This document shows, piece by piece, positions 1-11,876 of a stretch of DNA of 64,000 nucleotides. How positions within the stretch are numbered: the stretch's first letter is position 1; each line of letters begins with the position of its first letter. The notes under the pieces were generated by a model. It had not been told where the DNA came from, did not search any database, and saw nothing but the letters and a program-made list of their open reading frames with translations. The position numbers and the translations under genes are program-made. The DNA is from Hymenobacter glacieicola (GTDB lineage: Bacteria; Bacteroidota; Bacteroidia; Cytophagales; Hymenobacteraceae): NCBI RefSeq assembly GCF_014640315.1, contig NZ_BMGS01000013.1, positions 37,118 through 101,117 on the forward strand, written 5' to 3'.

Positions 1-507
1 CAGAGGCACCACGCTGATGTTGCCGCCAATGCTGCCTTCGCTAAACAGCAGCGGCATCCAGGGCTGGAAGCGGCGTAATAGCCGGGGCTTAACTGCTGGG
101 TGGGAATAGAGGTAGTAATTGGTGCCGTCGGCGAAGGCGTTGAGCAACTGCTTCATCCAGGCCGGACTTTTTTTATAGAGACGGATGGCCTGGGTGCTGT
201 CCATGAACAGGCGGGCGCGCAAGTCGTGGTAAATGGCGGCTTCGCCTTCTACTTCGGCCAGGCGCCCAATGGCATCGAGGTAATTGGTTTCCACCCGCGG
301 GAAGTCGTCCTCGCACTGGGCGTACAGCAGCCCGAATACGGCGTCGGCGTCAGTTTTGCCCTGTACGTGGGGCACGCCCCAGGTGTCGCGCGTGATGGTA
401 ACCTGCTTGGCCTGCTGCTGCCAGCGAGCAATTTCGGCCGGAGTAAATACCTGAGCCTGGGCACCAATAGCGGCCAGCAACAGGCCTGAAATCAAGAAGG
501 AACGCAT
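1..507 (-). CDS. Penicillin acylase family protein, N-terminal part (truncated by window edge)
   Basis: The gene starts at 507 and runs off the left edge after 169 codons. It opens with a signal peptide (about residues 1-18, ending in A-Q-A-Q), so the protein is probably exported. The following stretch, VTITRDTWGVPHV, is typical of the alpha chain of N-terminal nucleophile hydrolases of the penicillin/acyl-homoserine-lactone acylase family, which cleave amide-linked acyl chains after self-processing. The beta-chain catalytic serine lies outside the window, so substrate cannot be judged. Family assignment rests on the DTWGVPH and FGLLYAQCEDDF regions; I infer periplasmic location from the signal peptide. 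Confidence 0.85.
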   Translation of the reverse strand, partial: MRSFLISGLLLAAIGAQAQVFTPAEIARWQQQAKQVTITRDTWGVPHVQGKTDADAVFGLLYAQCEDDFPRVETNYLDAIGRLAEVEGEAAIYHDLRARLFMDSTQAIRLYKKSPAWMKQLLNAFADGTNYYLYSHPAVKPRLLRRFQPWMPLLFSEGSIGGNISVVPL

Positions 508-677
508 CAGTAGAGGGTAGGGTGGAAGCTCGTCATTTCGGCCAGCCAGCTTTAGGCTACTTGCGCAAGGCCACCTTTGGCCCCCGGGAGGCCGCCTATG
601 GAAGCAAGCGCCGCTGGTTCAACCGAAATGCTAACTTACCGCCAATATCTTCCATCCCGGTAATACAAAAAAGTATC

Positions 678-1031
678 ATGGTTGAAGTAACAAAAGAAGG
701 CGATACCGTTGTGTTCAACGTGAAGGGCTTGCACAAGCTGTGGGCCTTCAAAAGTCAGCTGCAAATTCCGCTCAGCCACATCAAGAGTATCCGGCAAGAC
801 CCCGAGATTCTGAAAGGCTGGTGGAAAGGGTTTCGGGCACCCGGCACCCACGTTCCGGGCCTCATTGCCGCGGGTACTTTCCTGCAGGACGGTAAACGCA
901 TCTTCTGGGACGTCCACCGCGCCGAAAACGCCCTTATTATTGAACTGGAACACGACGAGTACAATGAGCTGATCATTGAGGTAAAAAACCCGGCCGCCGT
1001 ACTGGAGCTACTGGGTTCCGCCCGCGCGTAA
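678..1031 (+). CDS. Small bacterial PH-like domain protein
   Basis: 117 residues from the ATG at 678. An open frame extends upstream to 522, but that part is unlike the rest in composition and the ATG at 678 opens directly into a beta-rich domain. The central FRAPGTHVPGLIAAGTF block and alternating hydrophobic pattern resemble uncharacterised bacterial proteins with a pleckstrin-homology-like fold. No signal peptide or membrane segment is seen, so it is probably cytosolic. Function is unknown. It converges on the IscA-type gene across a 63-nt perfect hairpin. Confidence 0.7.
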   Translation: MVEVTKEGDTVVFNVKGLHKLWAFKSQLQIPLSHIKSIRQDPEILKGWWKGFRAPGTHVPGLIAAGTFLQDGKRIFWDVHRAENALIIELEHDEYNELIIEVKNPAAVLELLGSARA

Positions 1032-1041
1032 GGCACTACCC

Positions 1042-1104
1042 GTAACCACCAGAAACCAAAAGCCCTGACCGTTACGGTCAGGGCTTTTGGTTTCTGGTGG
1101 TTAC
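1042..1104. terminator. Perfect 30-bp inverted repeat between convergent genes
   Basis: Arms 1042-1071 and 1075-1104 are perfectly complementary around a 3-nt loop. An internal A-run on the left arm and T-run on the right arm make it usable as a terminator in both directions. It lies between the PH-like gene and the IscA-type gene. Confidence 0.85.
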
Positions 1105-1143
1105 CCTCCCAATAGAAGTGAACCCGAATACGCCGCAGCAGAA

Positions 1144-1497
1144 TTAGGACGAGAAGGACGAGCCGCAGCCGCAGGTGCTTTTGGCCTGGGGGTTATTGAA
1201 AACGAAGCCCCGGGCGTTCAGACCATCCTGGAAGTCAACCTCCATGCCCAGTACGTACATGGCGTGCTTCTTATCCATGATGAGCAGCACGCCGTCCAGG
1301 TCGAAGGTTTCGTCCTGGTCCTTGGCTTTGTCGAAGCCGAGCAGGTAGCTCATGCCGGAGCAGCCCCCGCCCTGAACCCCTACGCGCAGGCCGTACTCGG
1401 CGGGCACGTTTTTCTCAATCAGAATATTCCGAACCTCTTCCAGTGCACGCGCAGTGAGGCTGATGGGAGCAAGTTTCGTGGAGACGGCCGTTGCCAT
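1144..1497 (-). CDS. Iron-sulfur cluster assembly/insertion protein, IscA/ErpA (HesB) family
   Basis: 117 residues from the ATG at 1497. An upstream in-frame extension was rejected because homologues begin near MATAV and a -7 promoter element lies at 1528-1535. A-type carriers receive Fe-S clusters and pass them to target apoproteins in the cytosol. The three conserved cysteines are visible: one in GGGCSGMSY in the middle and two in the C-terminal CGCG. The fold length matches the family. It stands alone rather than in an isc or suf operon, which favours an ErpA-like delivery role, but IscA and ErpA cannot be separated by sequence reading alone. Confidence 0.93.
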   Translation of the reverse strand: MATAVSTKLAPISLTARALEEVRNILIEKNVPAEYGLRVGVQGGGCSGMSYLLGFDKAKDQDETFDLDGVLLIMDKKHAMYVLGMEVDFQDGLNARGFVFNNPQAKSTCGCGSSFSS

Positions 1498-1527
1498 AGT
1501 GTGTTCGTCGTTAGGAAAGTAAGGCGA

Positions 1528-1535
1528 CAAAGATA
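1528..1535 (-). promoter_or_regulatory. Bacteroidota -7 promoter element for the IscA-type gene
   Basis: Read on the minus strand this is TATCTTTG, a perfect match to the TAnnTTTG element used by the Bacteroidota primary sigma factor. It would place the transcript start about 20-25 nt upstream of the ATG at 1497. I see no good TTTG -33 element at the usual distance. Confidence 0.55.
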
Positions 1536-1646
1536 CGAAGTCAGCGCTAGTAGCAGCGCACTGCCCATGGGGCACGTGCCGTACTACGCCGAGCCGTAGC
1601 GTCGTTTGGTCTTATAACAACGGCTGGCCCCCCGCGGTTCACGACC

Positions 1647-1654
1647 TATATTTG
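1647..1654 (+). promoter_or_regulatory. Bacteroidota -7 promoter element upstream of 1765
   Basis: TATATTTG matches TAnnTTTG perfectly. It would give a leader of roughly 105 nt before the ATG at 1765. No clear -33 element was found. Confidence 0.45.
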
Positions 1655-1764
1655 CCGGCCGGGGTAGCGCACCGCCGCGAAGTTGCGTAGTAATTCGGGC
1701 CCCCGTGTGCCTGCGCTACGGCCGGGCCCTTCCCACGTACTTTTTGTTGCCTAATCTGCTCTTC

Positions 1765-2301
1765 ATGGATACATCCGCGTACTTTTTCGATCTGCTTAAA
1801 ATTATTCTGCCCGCCCTGATTGTGGCCGGCGCCATTTATTTTCTCTTCCAGCAGTTTCTGGAGAAAGAGCAGCAGCGCCGCCTGATTGAAATGCGCCTGG
1901 AAGCCAGCAAAACGACCCTGCCCCTGCGCTTGCAGGCCCTAGAGCGCGTCACGATGCTGCTGGAGCGCATCACGCCCAACAATCTGCTGGTGCGGGTAAG
2001 CAGTGCCGGCCTCTCCGCCGCCGACTACCACCGGCTGCTGCTGCAGGAAGTGCGCGCCGAGGTGGAGCACAACCTCAGCCAGCAGCTCTACATGCAGCCC
2101 GAAACCTGGGCCGCCGTAAAGCAGGCCCAGGAAACCGTCGTGAACCTAATCAGCACCCAGTTTCGGGCGCTACCCAACCCCCAGGAAGCCCGCGGCCCCG
2201 AGCTGGCCCGCCGCATCCTGGAAAGCCTCATGACCGACCAGCCCGACCCCACCGCCGGTGCGCTGCTAGCTGTGAAGCGGGAGGCCGTGGCTATGTTCTA
2301 A
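1765..2301 (+). CDS. Conserved membrane-anchored protein of unknown function
   Basis: 178 residues from the ATG at 1765. A hydrophobic helix at about residues 7-28 (ILPALIVAGAIYFLF core) is followed by a charged, helix-forming segment and a mostly soluble alpha-helical domain. The topology suggests a short N-terminal anchor with the bulk of the protein on one side of the inner membrane. The sequence is familiar as a conserved Bacteroidota hypothetical, but I know of no established function. The upstream in-frame extension from 1705 lacks supporting features. Confidence 0.75.
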   Translation: MDTSAYFFDLLKIILPALIVAGAIYFLFQQFLEKEQQRRLIEMRLEASKTTLPLRLQALERVTMLLERITPNNLLVRVSSAGLSAADYHRLLLQEVRAEVEHNLSQQLYMQPETWAAVKQAQETVVNLISTQFRALPNPQEARGPELARRILESLMTDQPDPTAGALLAVKREAVAMF

Positions 2302-2454
2302 GCAAAAGCTTGAGGTAGCGGCTTTACCCGGTATACCAAGGTGCAACCAACACCCCCCGCCTACTTCGTTGGGGTTTTGCCTGCTGTAGGTCTGCGGTGG
2401 GCATTGGCTGCGCCTTGGCATACTGGAGTAACACAAAAGTTTTAACGGCAGCAC

Positions 2455-2985
2455 ATGACGAAGACGCGCATTGCAGTGGATATGGACGAGGTAATTGCCG
2501 ATTCCATTGCCCGCTTCCACGAATGGTACGGACTTGATTTTCAGCTCAGGCTCAGCCTCGATCAGCTTCGTGGCAAGCATTTTCACCAGGCCGTTGCTGC
2601 TGAGCATCAGGCTGCGCTCCAAGAGTATCCCAATCGGCCCGGCTTCTTCAAGGATCTGCCCTTAATAGCCGACAGCCAGCGCGTACTGCGCGAAATCAGT
2701 CAGCGCCATGAGCTGTTCATTGCCACCGCCGCCATGGAGTTTCCGAACTCTTTTCTGGATAAGTACGAGTGGCTGCAGCAGCACTTTAGCTTTATTCCGT
2801 GGCGTAACATTGTGTTCTGCGGCGACAAAAGCATCCTCAACGCCGACTACCTCATCGACGACAACGCCTTTAACTTCGACCATTTCCGGGGCGAAGGAAT
2901 CCTGTTCGATGCCCCGCACAACGCCGCCGAAACCCGCTACCGGCGGGTGCGCAGCTGGCAGGAGGTAGCGGACCTATTTTTGTAA
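2455..2985 (+). CDS. 5'(3')-deoxyribonucleotidase (HAD superfamily, NT5C type)
   Basis: 176 residues. HAD-family enzyme expected to dephosphorylate deoxyribonucleoside 5'- or 3'-monophosphates and so limit dNTP pools. The N-terminal DxD motif is seen as AVDMDEV near residue 10: the first Asp is the phosphorylated nucleophile and the second the acid/base. The later IVFCGDKS and LIDDN segments fit HAD motifs III and IV. Length matches the NT5C branch. No signal peptide. It is monocistronic and ends 6 nt before a perfect terminator hairpin. Confidence 0.88.
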   Translation: MTKTRIAVDMDEVIADSIARFHEWYGLDFQLRLSLDQLRGKHFHQAVAAEHQAALQEYPNRPGFFKDLPLIADSQRVLREISQRHELFIATAAMEFPNSFLDKYEWLQQHFSFIPWRNIVFCGDKSILNADYLIDDNAFNFDHFRGEGILFDAPHNAAETRYRRVRSWQEVADLFL

Positions 2986-2990
2986 AAATC

Positions 2991-3045
2991 AACCTAACCG
3001 AAACGGGCCGACAGCAGTAAGCTGTCGGCCCGTTTCGGTTAGGTT
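2991..3045. terminator. Perfect 25-bp bidirectional terminator hairpin
   Basis: Arms 2991-3015 and 3021-3045 are perfectly complementary with a 5-nt loop. On the minus strand the stem is followed by a T-rich stretch, so it suits termination of bshA as well as of the nucleotidase gene. Confidence 0.85.
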
Positions 3046-3111
3046 GTGCCAAGCGCCGCGGTAGCCAACTTTGCCGCGTTTGCGCCCGACTAGTCAGCTA
3101 TAGCTGTTTTC

Positions 3112-4254
3112 TTACACTGCTGCCACTAGGGTAGCATCAATGGCGCGCTGGTAGCAGGCCTCGTAGAGGGGCACAATCTTTTCTACGGCGAAGGTTTCGG
3201 CGTGGGCCCGGGCGGCTACTTTGAATCGGGGCAGGTTCTCGTCCTGAAGTACGTAGAGGGCGTTTTTAACCATGTCCTCCACGTCGCCGATGTTGCTGAC
3301 CATGCCCGTGACGCCGTGCTCATTCAGCTCGGGAATACCGCCGGCATTGGTGCTGATAACCGGCACCTCGCACGACATGGCTTCTAGAGCGGCCAGACCG
3401 AAGCTTTCTTTCTCGGATGGCATCAGGAACAGATCGGCTACGCTCAGGACTTCCTCCACGGCTTCCAGCTTGCCCAGGAAGCGCACGTCGTTGCTGAGCA
3501 GGCCCAGTTCGCGGCAGATTTTTTCGATGCGGGGGCGGTCCGGCCCGTCGCCTACCAGCAGCAGCTTGGCCGGCATCTGCTTGCGGACCCCATCGAAGAT
3601 GTGGACCACGTCTTCCACCCGCTTCACGGACCGGAAGTTACTGGTGTGCACCAGCAGCTTTTCGCCGTCAGGGGCAATGGCGGCCTTGAAGTGGCCCTTG
3701 TTCTGCTTCTGAAAACGGTCCAGATTAATGAAGTTCGGAATCACCTCAATGTCCTTCTCAATGGCGAAGTACTCGTAGGTTTCCCGGCGCAGATCGGCCG
3801 AAACAGCCGTTACGCCGTCCGACTGGTTGATGCTGAACGTAACTACCGGCTCGTAGCTGGCATCTTTGCCCACCAGCGTAATGTCGGTGCCGTGCAGGGT
3901 TGTAATGACCGGCACCCGAATGCCCTTCGTGATAAGAATCTGCTTGGCCATGTAGGCCGCCGAGGCGTGCGGAATGGCGTAGTGTACGTGCAGCACATCC
4001 AGCTTTTCGTTCTGCACAATGTCCACCATCTTACTGGCCAGGGCCAACTCATAGGGCGGAAACTGGAACAAGGGGTAGGGCGGAATGTAAACCTCGTGGT
4101 AGAACAGGTTCTCGTTGAAAAAGTCGAGGCGAACCGGCTGGCTGTAGGTAATGAAGTGGACGCGGTGGCCCTTCAGGGCCAGTGCCTTGCCTAGCTCCGT
4201 GGCCACGACGCCCGAGCCGCCGAAAGTAGGGTAACAAACAATGCCGATGTTCAT
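3112..4254 (-). CDS. bshA: N-acetyl-alpha-D-glucosaminyl L-malate synthase BshA
   Basis: 380 residues from the ATG at 4254; a TTG four codons upstream is a poorer start because the family begins M-x-IGIVCYPT. GT4 glycosyltransferase that joins UDP-GlcNAc and L-malate in the first step of bacillithiol synthesis. Diagnostic segments are CYPTFGGSGVVATELG at the N-terminus, the HVHYAIPHA motif, and the C-terminal EKESFGLAALEAM with the GT4 EX7E arrangement that binds UDP-sugar. Length is normal. The other bacillithiol genes (bshB, bshC) are not nearby. It is cytosolic and appears to be transcribed alone. Confidence 0.96.
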   Translation of the reverse strand: MNIGIVCYPTFGGSGVVATELGKALALKGHRVHFITYSQPVRLDFFNENLFYHEVYIPPYPLFQFPPYELALASKMVDIVQNEKLDVLHVHYAIPHASAAYMAKQILITKGIRVPVITTLHGTDITLVGKDASYEPVVTFSINQSDGVTAVSADLRRETYEYFAIEKDIEVIPNFINLDRFQKQNKGHFKAAIAPDGEKLLVHTSNFRSVKRVEDVVHIFDGVRKQMPAKLLLVGDGPDRPRIEKICRELGLLSNDVRFLGKLEAVEEVLSVADLFLMPSEKESFGLAALEAMSCEVPVISTNAGGIPELNEHGVTGMVSNIGDVEDMVKNALYVLQDENLPRFKVAARAHAETFAVEKIVPLYEACYQRAIDATLVAAV

Positions 4255-4425
4255 GGGTGGCTTCAACTGAGCCCGGACCAGCTACGGTACGGATAGGGAG
4301 GGGGAGAACAATGAGAAGAGCAAGGAGACAAGCAACGGACACTTTCTGCGTGAAACCGTTGCGGGCACCACAAAGCTCCGCCTTGACTTTTGCTTACGAG
4401 CAGCCCATTTTTTGGTGCCGACTGT

Positions 4426-4478
4426 AAAAAAACCGGCGGCAAGTCACCCCGTTCGGATGCCTTGCCGCCAGGGCGGTT
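4426..4478 (-). terminator. Intrinsic terminator of the GH3/beta-lactamase gene
   Basis: Complementary arms at 4435-4443 and 4461-4469. On the minus strand the second arm runs into a seven-T tract, a classical Rho-independent structure 29-80 nt after the stop at 4507. Confidence 0.75.
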
Positions 4479-4506
4479 TAAAAGAGCAGGAAAGCCGGAC
4501 AACAGA

Positions 4507-7458
<2,952 letters not shown>

Positions 7459-7776
7459 CGGCTCCGGTCGTTCGTGCTGAGGGGTGATAGGTAAGAGGAA
7501 GGCGAAGTGAAAAGCCCTACTTTTGCGGTTCCAAAAACGGTGCCGGCTACGGAGGCAGGCCACGCTACGGGCCGCTCATGCTGGCCTTTGCATTGTTACC
7601 TTCCTCACCTTCCAACGCACAAGACGGTGAATACGTCTCACGCTGCGCACACAAAAGTTGGCCGCAAACTTACGGATAATTTCCCGACGCCGGTTGTTAT
7701 CAGGCCGATAGCCCCGCGGGAAGGCCCGGAAGCAGCACCGTTTTTTTCGTTGATTTTGCCTTGATTTCGATAGTGT
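7459..7776. other. Divergent intergenic region between the GH3 fusion gene and mutL
   Basis: 318 nt that must hold promoters for both flanking genes. I saw no perfect TAnnTTTG element, only partial matches such as TGATTTTG just upstream of mutL. Open frames here lack protein-like composition. No RNA gene recognised. Confidence 0.4.
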
Positions 7777-9828
7777 ATGGCCGATATTATTCAGCTGCTA
7801 CCCGAGTATTTAGCCAACCAAATTGCCGCCGGCGAGGTAGTGCAGCGGCCCGCTTCGGCGGTAAAAGAACTGCTGGAAAACGCTGTGGACGCCGGCGCTA
7901 CCCAGGTGCAGCTCATCGTGAAGGAAGCGGGCAAGCAACTGGTGCAAGTGGTTGATAACGGCTCGGGCATGAGCCCAACGGACGCGCGCATGAGCCTGGA
8001 GCGCCACGCCACCAGCAAAATCCGCACCACCGACGACCTGTTCCGCATCCGTACCCTGGGGTTCCGGGGCGAGGCGCTGGCCTCCATTGCCGCCGTGGCC
8101 CAGGTGGAAATCCGCACCAAGCAGCGCGACCAGGACACCGGCTCCTTACTACTGGTGGAAGGCTCGCAGGTGAGCAGCCAGCAGCCCGTGGCCTGCCCCG
8201 ACGGCACCAGCATCAGCGTGAAAAATCTGTTTTTTAACGTGCCCGCCCGTCGTAACTTCCTCAAGAGCAACGCGGTGGAGATGCGCCACATTCTGGACGA
8301 GTTTCAGCACGTCGCCCTGGCCAACCCTCAGATCAGCTTCTCGCTGTTTCAGAATGATCTGGAGGTGTTTAACCTGCCGGCCGGCAAGCTGAGCCAGCGC
8401 ATTGTATCGTTGCTGGGCAACGGCTACAAGGAGCAGCTGGCGCAGGTAGAAGAAGTGACGCCGTTTATCAGCGTGAAAGGCTTTATCGGCAAGCCGGAGT
8501 CGGCCAAGAAAAGTCGGGGCGACCAGTTTTTCTTTGTCAACAACCGCTTCATTCGCTCGGCCTACCTCAACCACGCCGTGCTGGCCGCCTACGAGGGGCT
8601 GCTGCCTAAGGACACGCACCCATTTTACGTGCTGTTTCTGGAGCTTGACCCCAAGGCCATCGACATCAACGTGCACCCGACCAAAACGGAAATCAAGTTC
8701 GAGGACGAGAAAACCGTGTACGCCATTGTGCGGGCCGCCGTGAAGCAAAGCCTGGGGCTGCACAACATGGCGCCTTCCCTGGACTTCGACGGCGACGTGA
8801 ACTTTGCGCCTATTCAGCCCCTGCGCCTTTCGGGCCAGGAGCGCAACCCCTTTGCCGATGACTTCAAGCCCGACGCCCTGGCTTCCGCGGCGGCCCGGGC
8901 CGCGGGTAGCCCGGCTACTTCCAAAAATAAAACGCCCCGCTCCGATGCCTATGAGCGGCAGTTGCCGCCCCGGCCTACCGAGCAAGCCAAGCGGGAACTG
9001 GAGGACTTTTATAAGAGCCTGAGCCAGATCAGCGTGCCCGACGTGGAGCACGAGGCCACGGCGGCCGGCGTGCCGGTGCCCTCCGCCGCGGCAGTAGGGC
9101 CTCGTCCGGTGGCGGTGCCCGCGCTGCCGCCGGCCGCCGGGCCCGCGCCGGAACTACCCGCGGCCGGCGCATTTGCTACCCCGCCCGCGCCGGAAGAACC
9201 GCTGGCGGCGCCCGTTACGGCTACTCCGGAGCTGCCCCTGCGCGAGTCGTCCACGGGGCCCGGCAACAAGGTGCTGCAGCTGCACCAGCAGTATCTATTG
9301 GTACCCGTGAAGTCGGGCGTCATGCTGATTGACCAGGTAGCGGCCCGGGAGCGAATCCTGTTTGAGCAGTACGCCCAGAACCTGGAGCGTGACACCAGCG
9401 CCTCCCAAACCCTGCTGTTTCCGCGCACCATTACCTTCACCCCCCAGGACTTCGCCATTCTGCGGGAGGTAGAAGAACCCCTGCGGGCCCTGGGCTTCCG
9501 CTTTACCGATTTCGGCAAGCACACCATTGCCGTGGAAGGCATTCCGGCCGATGTGCCTGCCCGCGACGAGAAAGAGCTATTGGAGGGCCTCATTGAGCAG
9601 TTCCGGACCCACGCCGGCCCCATGAAGCTGGACCGCCGGGAGCAAATAGCCCGGGTGCTGGCCCGGCGCGTGGCGGCTACGGCCGCCGGCGCCCGCCTCT
9701 CGGAGCTGGAAATGACCACACTCGTTGACAAGCTCTTTGCCTGCCAGGTGCCCAACTACACCCCCGATGGCCGGCGCACCATTGTGCTGCTGGAGCTGGG
9801 TCAGGTGCAGGAGCTATTCCGGCGGTAG
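7777..9828 (+). CDS. mutL: DNA mismatch repair protein MutL
   Basis: 683 residues from the ATG at 7777. The GHKL ATPase domain is intact: ELLENAVDAGA supplies the catalytic Glu and Mg-binding Asn, DNGSGM and GFRGEALASI follow. A Pro/Ala-rich linker (about 390-490) separates it from the C-terminal dimerisation domain. The metal-binding motifs of endonuclease-type MutL look degenerate: DQHAxxE reads DQVAARE at 519-525 and the CPHGRP region reads TPDGRR at 662-667. The protein may therefore lack nicking activity. It bridges MutS recognition to downstream excision. Downstream rhomboid gene follows after 111 nt. Confidence 0.96.
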   Translation: MADIIQLLPEYLANQIAAGEVVQRPASAVKELLENAVDAGATQVQLIVKEAGKQLVQVVDNGSGMSPTDARMSLERHATSKIRTTDDLFRIRTLGFRGEALASIAAVAQVEIRTKQRDQDTGSLLLVEGSQVSSQQPVACPDGTSISVKNLFFNVPARRNFLKSNAVEMRHILDEFQHVALANPQISFSLFQNDLEVFNLPAGKLSQRIVSLLGNGYKEQLAQVEEVTPFISVKGFIGKPESAKKSRGDQFFFVNNRFIRSAYLNHAVLAAYEGLLPKDTHPFYVLFLELDPKAIDINVHPTKTEIKFEDEKTVYAIVRAAVKQSLGLHNMAPSLDFDGDVNFAPIQPLRLSGQERNPFADDFKPDALASAAARAAGSPATSKNKTPRSDAYERQLPPRPTEQAKRELEDFYKSLSQISVPDVEHEATAAGVPVPSAAAVGPRPVAVPALPPAAGPAPELPAAGAFATPPAPEEPLAAPVTATPELPLRESSTGPGNKVLQLHQQYLLVPVKSGVMLIDQVAARERILFEQYAQNLERDTSASQTLLFPRTITFTPQDFAILREVEEPLRALGFRFTDFGKHTIAVEGIPADVPARDEKELLEGLIEQFRTHAGPMKLDRREQIARVLARRVAATAAGARLSELEMTTLVDKLFACQVPNYTPDGRRTIVLLELGQVQELFRR

Positions 9829-9939
9829 CCGGAAAGCGTGGCGCGCTAGGTAGCCGCACCGCCGCCGCTTACGTAGTTCCTTTGCCATCGGAGCCCGGGG
9901 CCCGCCTGGCGCTTATTCTTTCGTTCCAACCTGCCCTTC

Positions 9940-10725
9940 ATGTTTCAGCTTACCCCCACGGTCCGCAACCTGCTTATCGCCAACGTGGCGGTGTTTTTTC
10001 TGAGTACCCTGGTGAGCAACCGCCTGCTTTTTCTGGCCCTGTATCCTCTTGATAACCGGCTGTTTGGGCCCTGGCAGTTTCTGACCCACATGTTCATGCA
10101 CGCCGATATTGGCCATATCTTTTCTAATATGCTGGGCCTAATAGCCTTGGGGCCCATGCTAGAGCAGCGCTGGGGCGCCAAGCGCTTTCTGACGTACTGG
10201 CTGATTTGCGGTCTGGGAGCGGGCATGCTTTATAATGGCTTGCGCACCTATGAGCTGCGGCGAATGCAGCACGATACAGAAGTATTTCGCCAAGAGCCCA
10301 CGGACTTGCACCTGCAGGACTACGTGGAGCATAACGTGACTGAAAATCCCCGGGCCTACGACCCCGTCATCAGCCAGCTGCACAAAACCCCCGACGATCA
10401 GCAGCTGATTCAGGGCGTGCTCACGTCGATGGAGCAAGGCTACCAGGACAGCCTGCGTTACCCCATGCTGGGCGCATCCGGGGCGCTTTTCGGCATTATG
10501 CTGGCCTTTGCCTTCTTCTTTCCTAATACTGAGCTGATGGTTTTTCCTATACCGATTCCCATCAAGGCCAAGTATTTTGTGGTGCTGTACGGGCTGTACG
10601 AATTCTACTTTGGGGTCCACCGCGTACCCGGCGACAATGTGGCGCACTTTGCGCACTTGGGCGGAATGTTGGTTGGCCTCGTGGTGTTGCTACTCTGGCA
10701 GCGTAACCGCACCCGCATGTACTAA
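9940..10725 (+). CDS. Rhomboid family intramembrane serine protease
   Basis: 261 residues with about six transmembrane helices. Rhomboids cleave transmembrane substrates inside the bilayer using a Ser-His dyad. The serine is Ser180 in GASGALFG and the histidine is His239 in AHLGGMLVG; the HADIGHIFSNM segment supplies the oxyanion-hole Asn/His. An unusually long polar insert (about residues 100-165) sits between the second or third helix and the GASG helix. It precedes a second rhomboid gene by 109 nt and the two are likely co-transcribed. Confidence 0.93.
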   Translation: MFQLTPTVRNLLIANVAVFFLSTLVSNRLLFLALYPLDNRLFGPWQFLTHMFMHADIGHIFSNMLGLIALGPMLEQRWGAKRFLTYWLICGLGAGMLYNGLRTYELRRMQHDTEVFRQEPTDLHLQDYVEHNVTENPRAYDPVISQLHKTPDDQQLIQGVLTSMEQGYQDSLRYPMLGASGALFGIMLAFAFFFPNTELMVFPIPIPIKAKYFVVLYGLYEFYFGVHRVPGDNVAHFAHLGGMLVGLVVLLLWQRNRTRMY

Positions 10726-10834
10726 GTCCGCGAACTTGTCAGGGCGCAGGAAGCTTGCCCGAAAATTGTAGAAATTACCGCCCGCTGCCGGTGCCTCACT
10801 ACCGCCCCGGCCCCGCTTCAAACCTGCCTCACCT

Positions 10835-11734
10835 ATGAGTATTGCCAACGATATCCGCACGGCCTTTAGCAAACGGGACAACGCCCTGAACCAGCTGCTG
10901 CTGCTGAATGTGCTGGTGTTCATTGGCTTCATTCTGCTGCGGACGGTGCTGTTCATCCTTACCAAGGACCGTAACGGACACCTGCCGGTACTGGAGTGGC
11001 TGGCCGTGCCCTCGGTGCCCGGCACCTTGCTCACCCGCCCCTGGACGCTGCTTACCTACAGCTTCATCCACTTCGAATTTCTGCACATTCTCTTCAACCT
11101 GCTGAACCTGTACTGGTTCGGGTCGTTGGTGCGCGAGTACCTCGGCGACCGGCGCCTGGTGAGTTTGTACGTGCTGGGCGCCTTTGCCGGGGCCGCCTTG
11201 TACGTGCTGGCGTTCAACCTGATTCCGGCCTTTCGCGATTCGCCGGCTATTTTGTATGGTGCTTCCGCCAGCGTAACGGCCGTTATTCTGGCCGCTGCTA
11301 CCCTCTTGCCCGACTACACGTTCAGCATTATTCTGATTGGGCCGGTCCGCATCAAATACATTGCCGGCGTAGTGGTGCTGCTGAGTATTGCCGGCATCAA
11401 CGGGGGGAACCCGGGCGGCGAAATTGCCCACCTGGGCGGGGCGCTGCTAGGCTTTCTGTTCATTAAGCAGCTCCAGGCGGGCCGCGACCTGGGCCGCCCG
11501 GTGCAGGCCGTCGGCGACTGGGTAACGCGCCTGGCTACCGGCCGGCCCAACCTGCGCGTAACGCGGGGCGGAGCCGCTACGGCAGTTCCCGCCGCGGCCG
11601 TACCCAAGAAAGGCAGCCTGGCCAAACCCGAGCAGGATGAAATTGACCTGATTCTGGACAAGATTTCGCGCTCCGGTTACGAAAGCCTGTCGAAAGATGA
11701 GAAGCAGAAGCTGTTCCGGGCCAGCCAGCGTTAA
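10835..11734 (+). CDS. Second rhomboid family intramembrane serine protease with C-terminal cytosolic tail
   Basis: 299 residues. Six helices in the first 215 residues carry the dyad Ser144 (YGASASV) and His199 (EIAHLGGALLG); HFEFLHILFNLLNL matches the oxyanion segment. After the membrane domain comes a basic linker and a C-terminal helical tail (about 265-299, EIDLILDKISRSGYESLSKDEK) found on many Bacteroidota rhomboids. It lacks the long insert of its neighbour, so the two paralogues probably differ in substrate. Ends just before two terminator hairpins. Confidence 0.93.
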   Translation: MSIANDIRTAFSKRDNALNQLLLLNVLVFIGFILLRTVLFILTKDRNGHLPVLEWLAVPSVPGTLLTRPWTLLTYSFIHFEFLHILFNLLNLYWFGSLVREYLGDRRLVSLYVLGAFAGAALYVLAFNLIPAFRDSPAILYGASASVTAVILAAATLLPDYTFSIILIGPVRIKYIAGVVVLLSIAGINGGNPGGEIAHLGGALLGFLFIKQLQAGRDLGRPVQAVGDWVTRLATGRPNLRVTRGGAATAVPAAAVPKKGSLAKPEQDEIDLILDKISRSGYESLSKDEKQKLFRASQR

Positions 11735-11751
11735 GCATTACCCTAGTTAAG

Positions 11752-11793
11752 CACCAAAAAGCCCACCGAATGTAATCGGTGGGCTTTTTGGTG
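11752..11793. terminator. 18-bp terminator hairpin after the rhomboid genes
   Basis: Arms 11752-11769 and 11776-11793 pair perfectly, 6-nt loop, with A5/T5 runs inside the stem. Confidence 0.8.
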
Positions 11794-11817
11794 GCTGCTA
11801 ATCAGAAACTTTAAAAA

Positions 11818-11853
11818 CAAAGGGCCTCTCTACCCGGGTAGAGAGGCCCTTTG
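11818..11853. terminator. 36-nt perfect palindrome after mdh
   Basis: 11818-11835 and 11836-11853 are exact complements with no spacer. It lies 24 nt from the mdh stop and probably serves as the mdh terminator, paired with the neighbouring hairpin at 11752-11793. Confidence 0.7.
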
Positions 11854-11876
11854 CGTCTGAAGCTCGTCGGGGCAGC

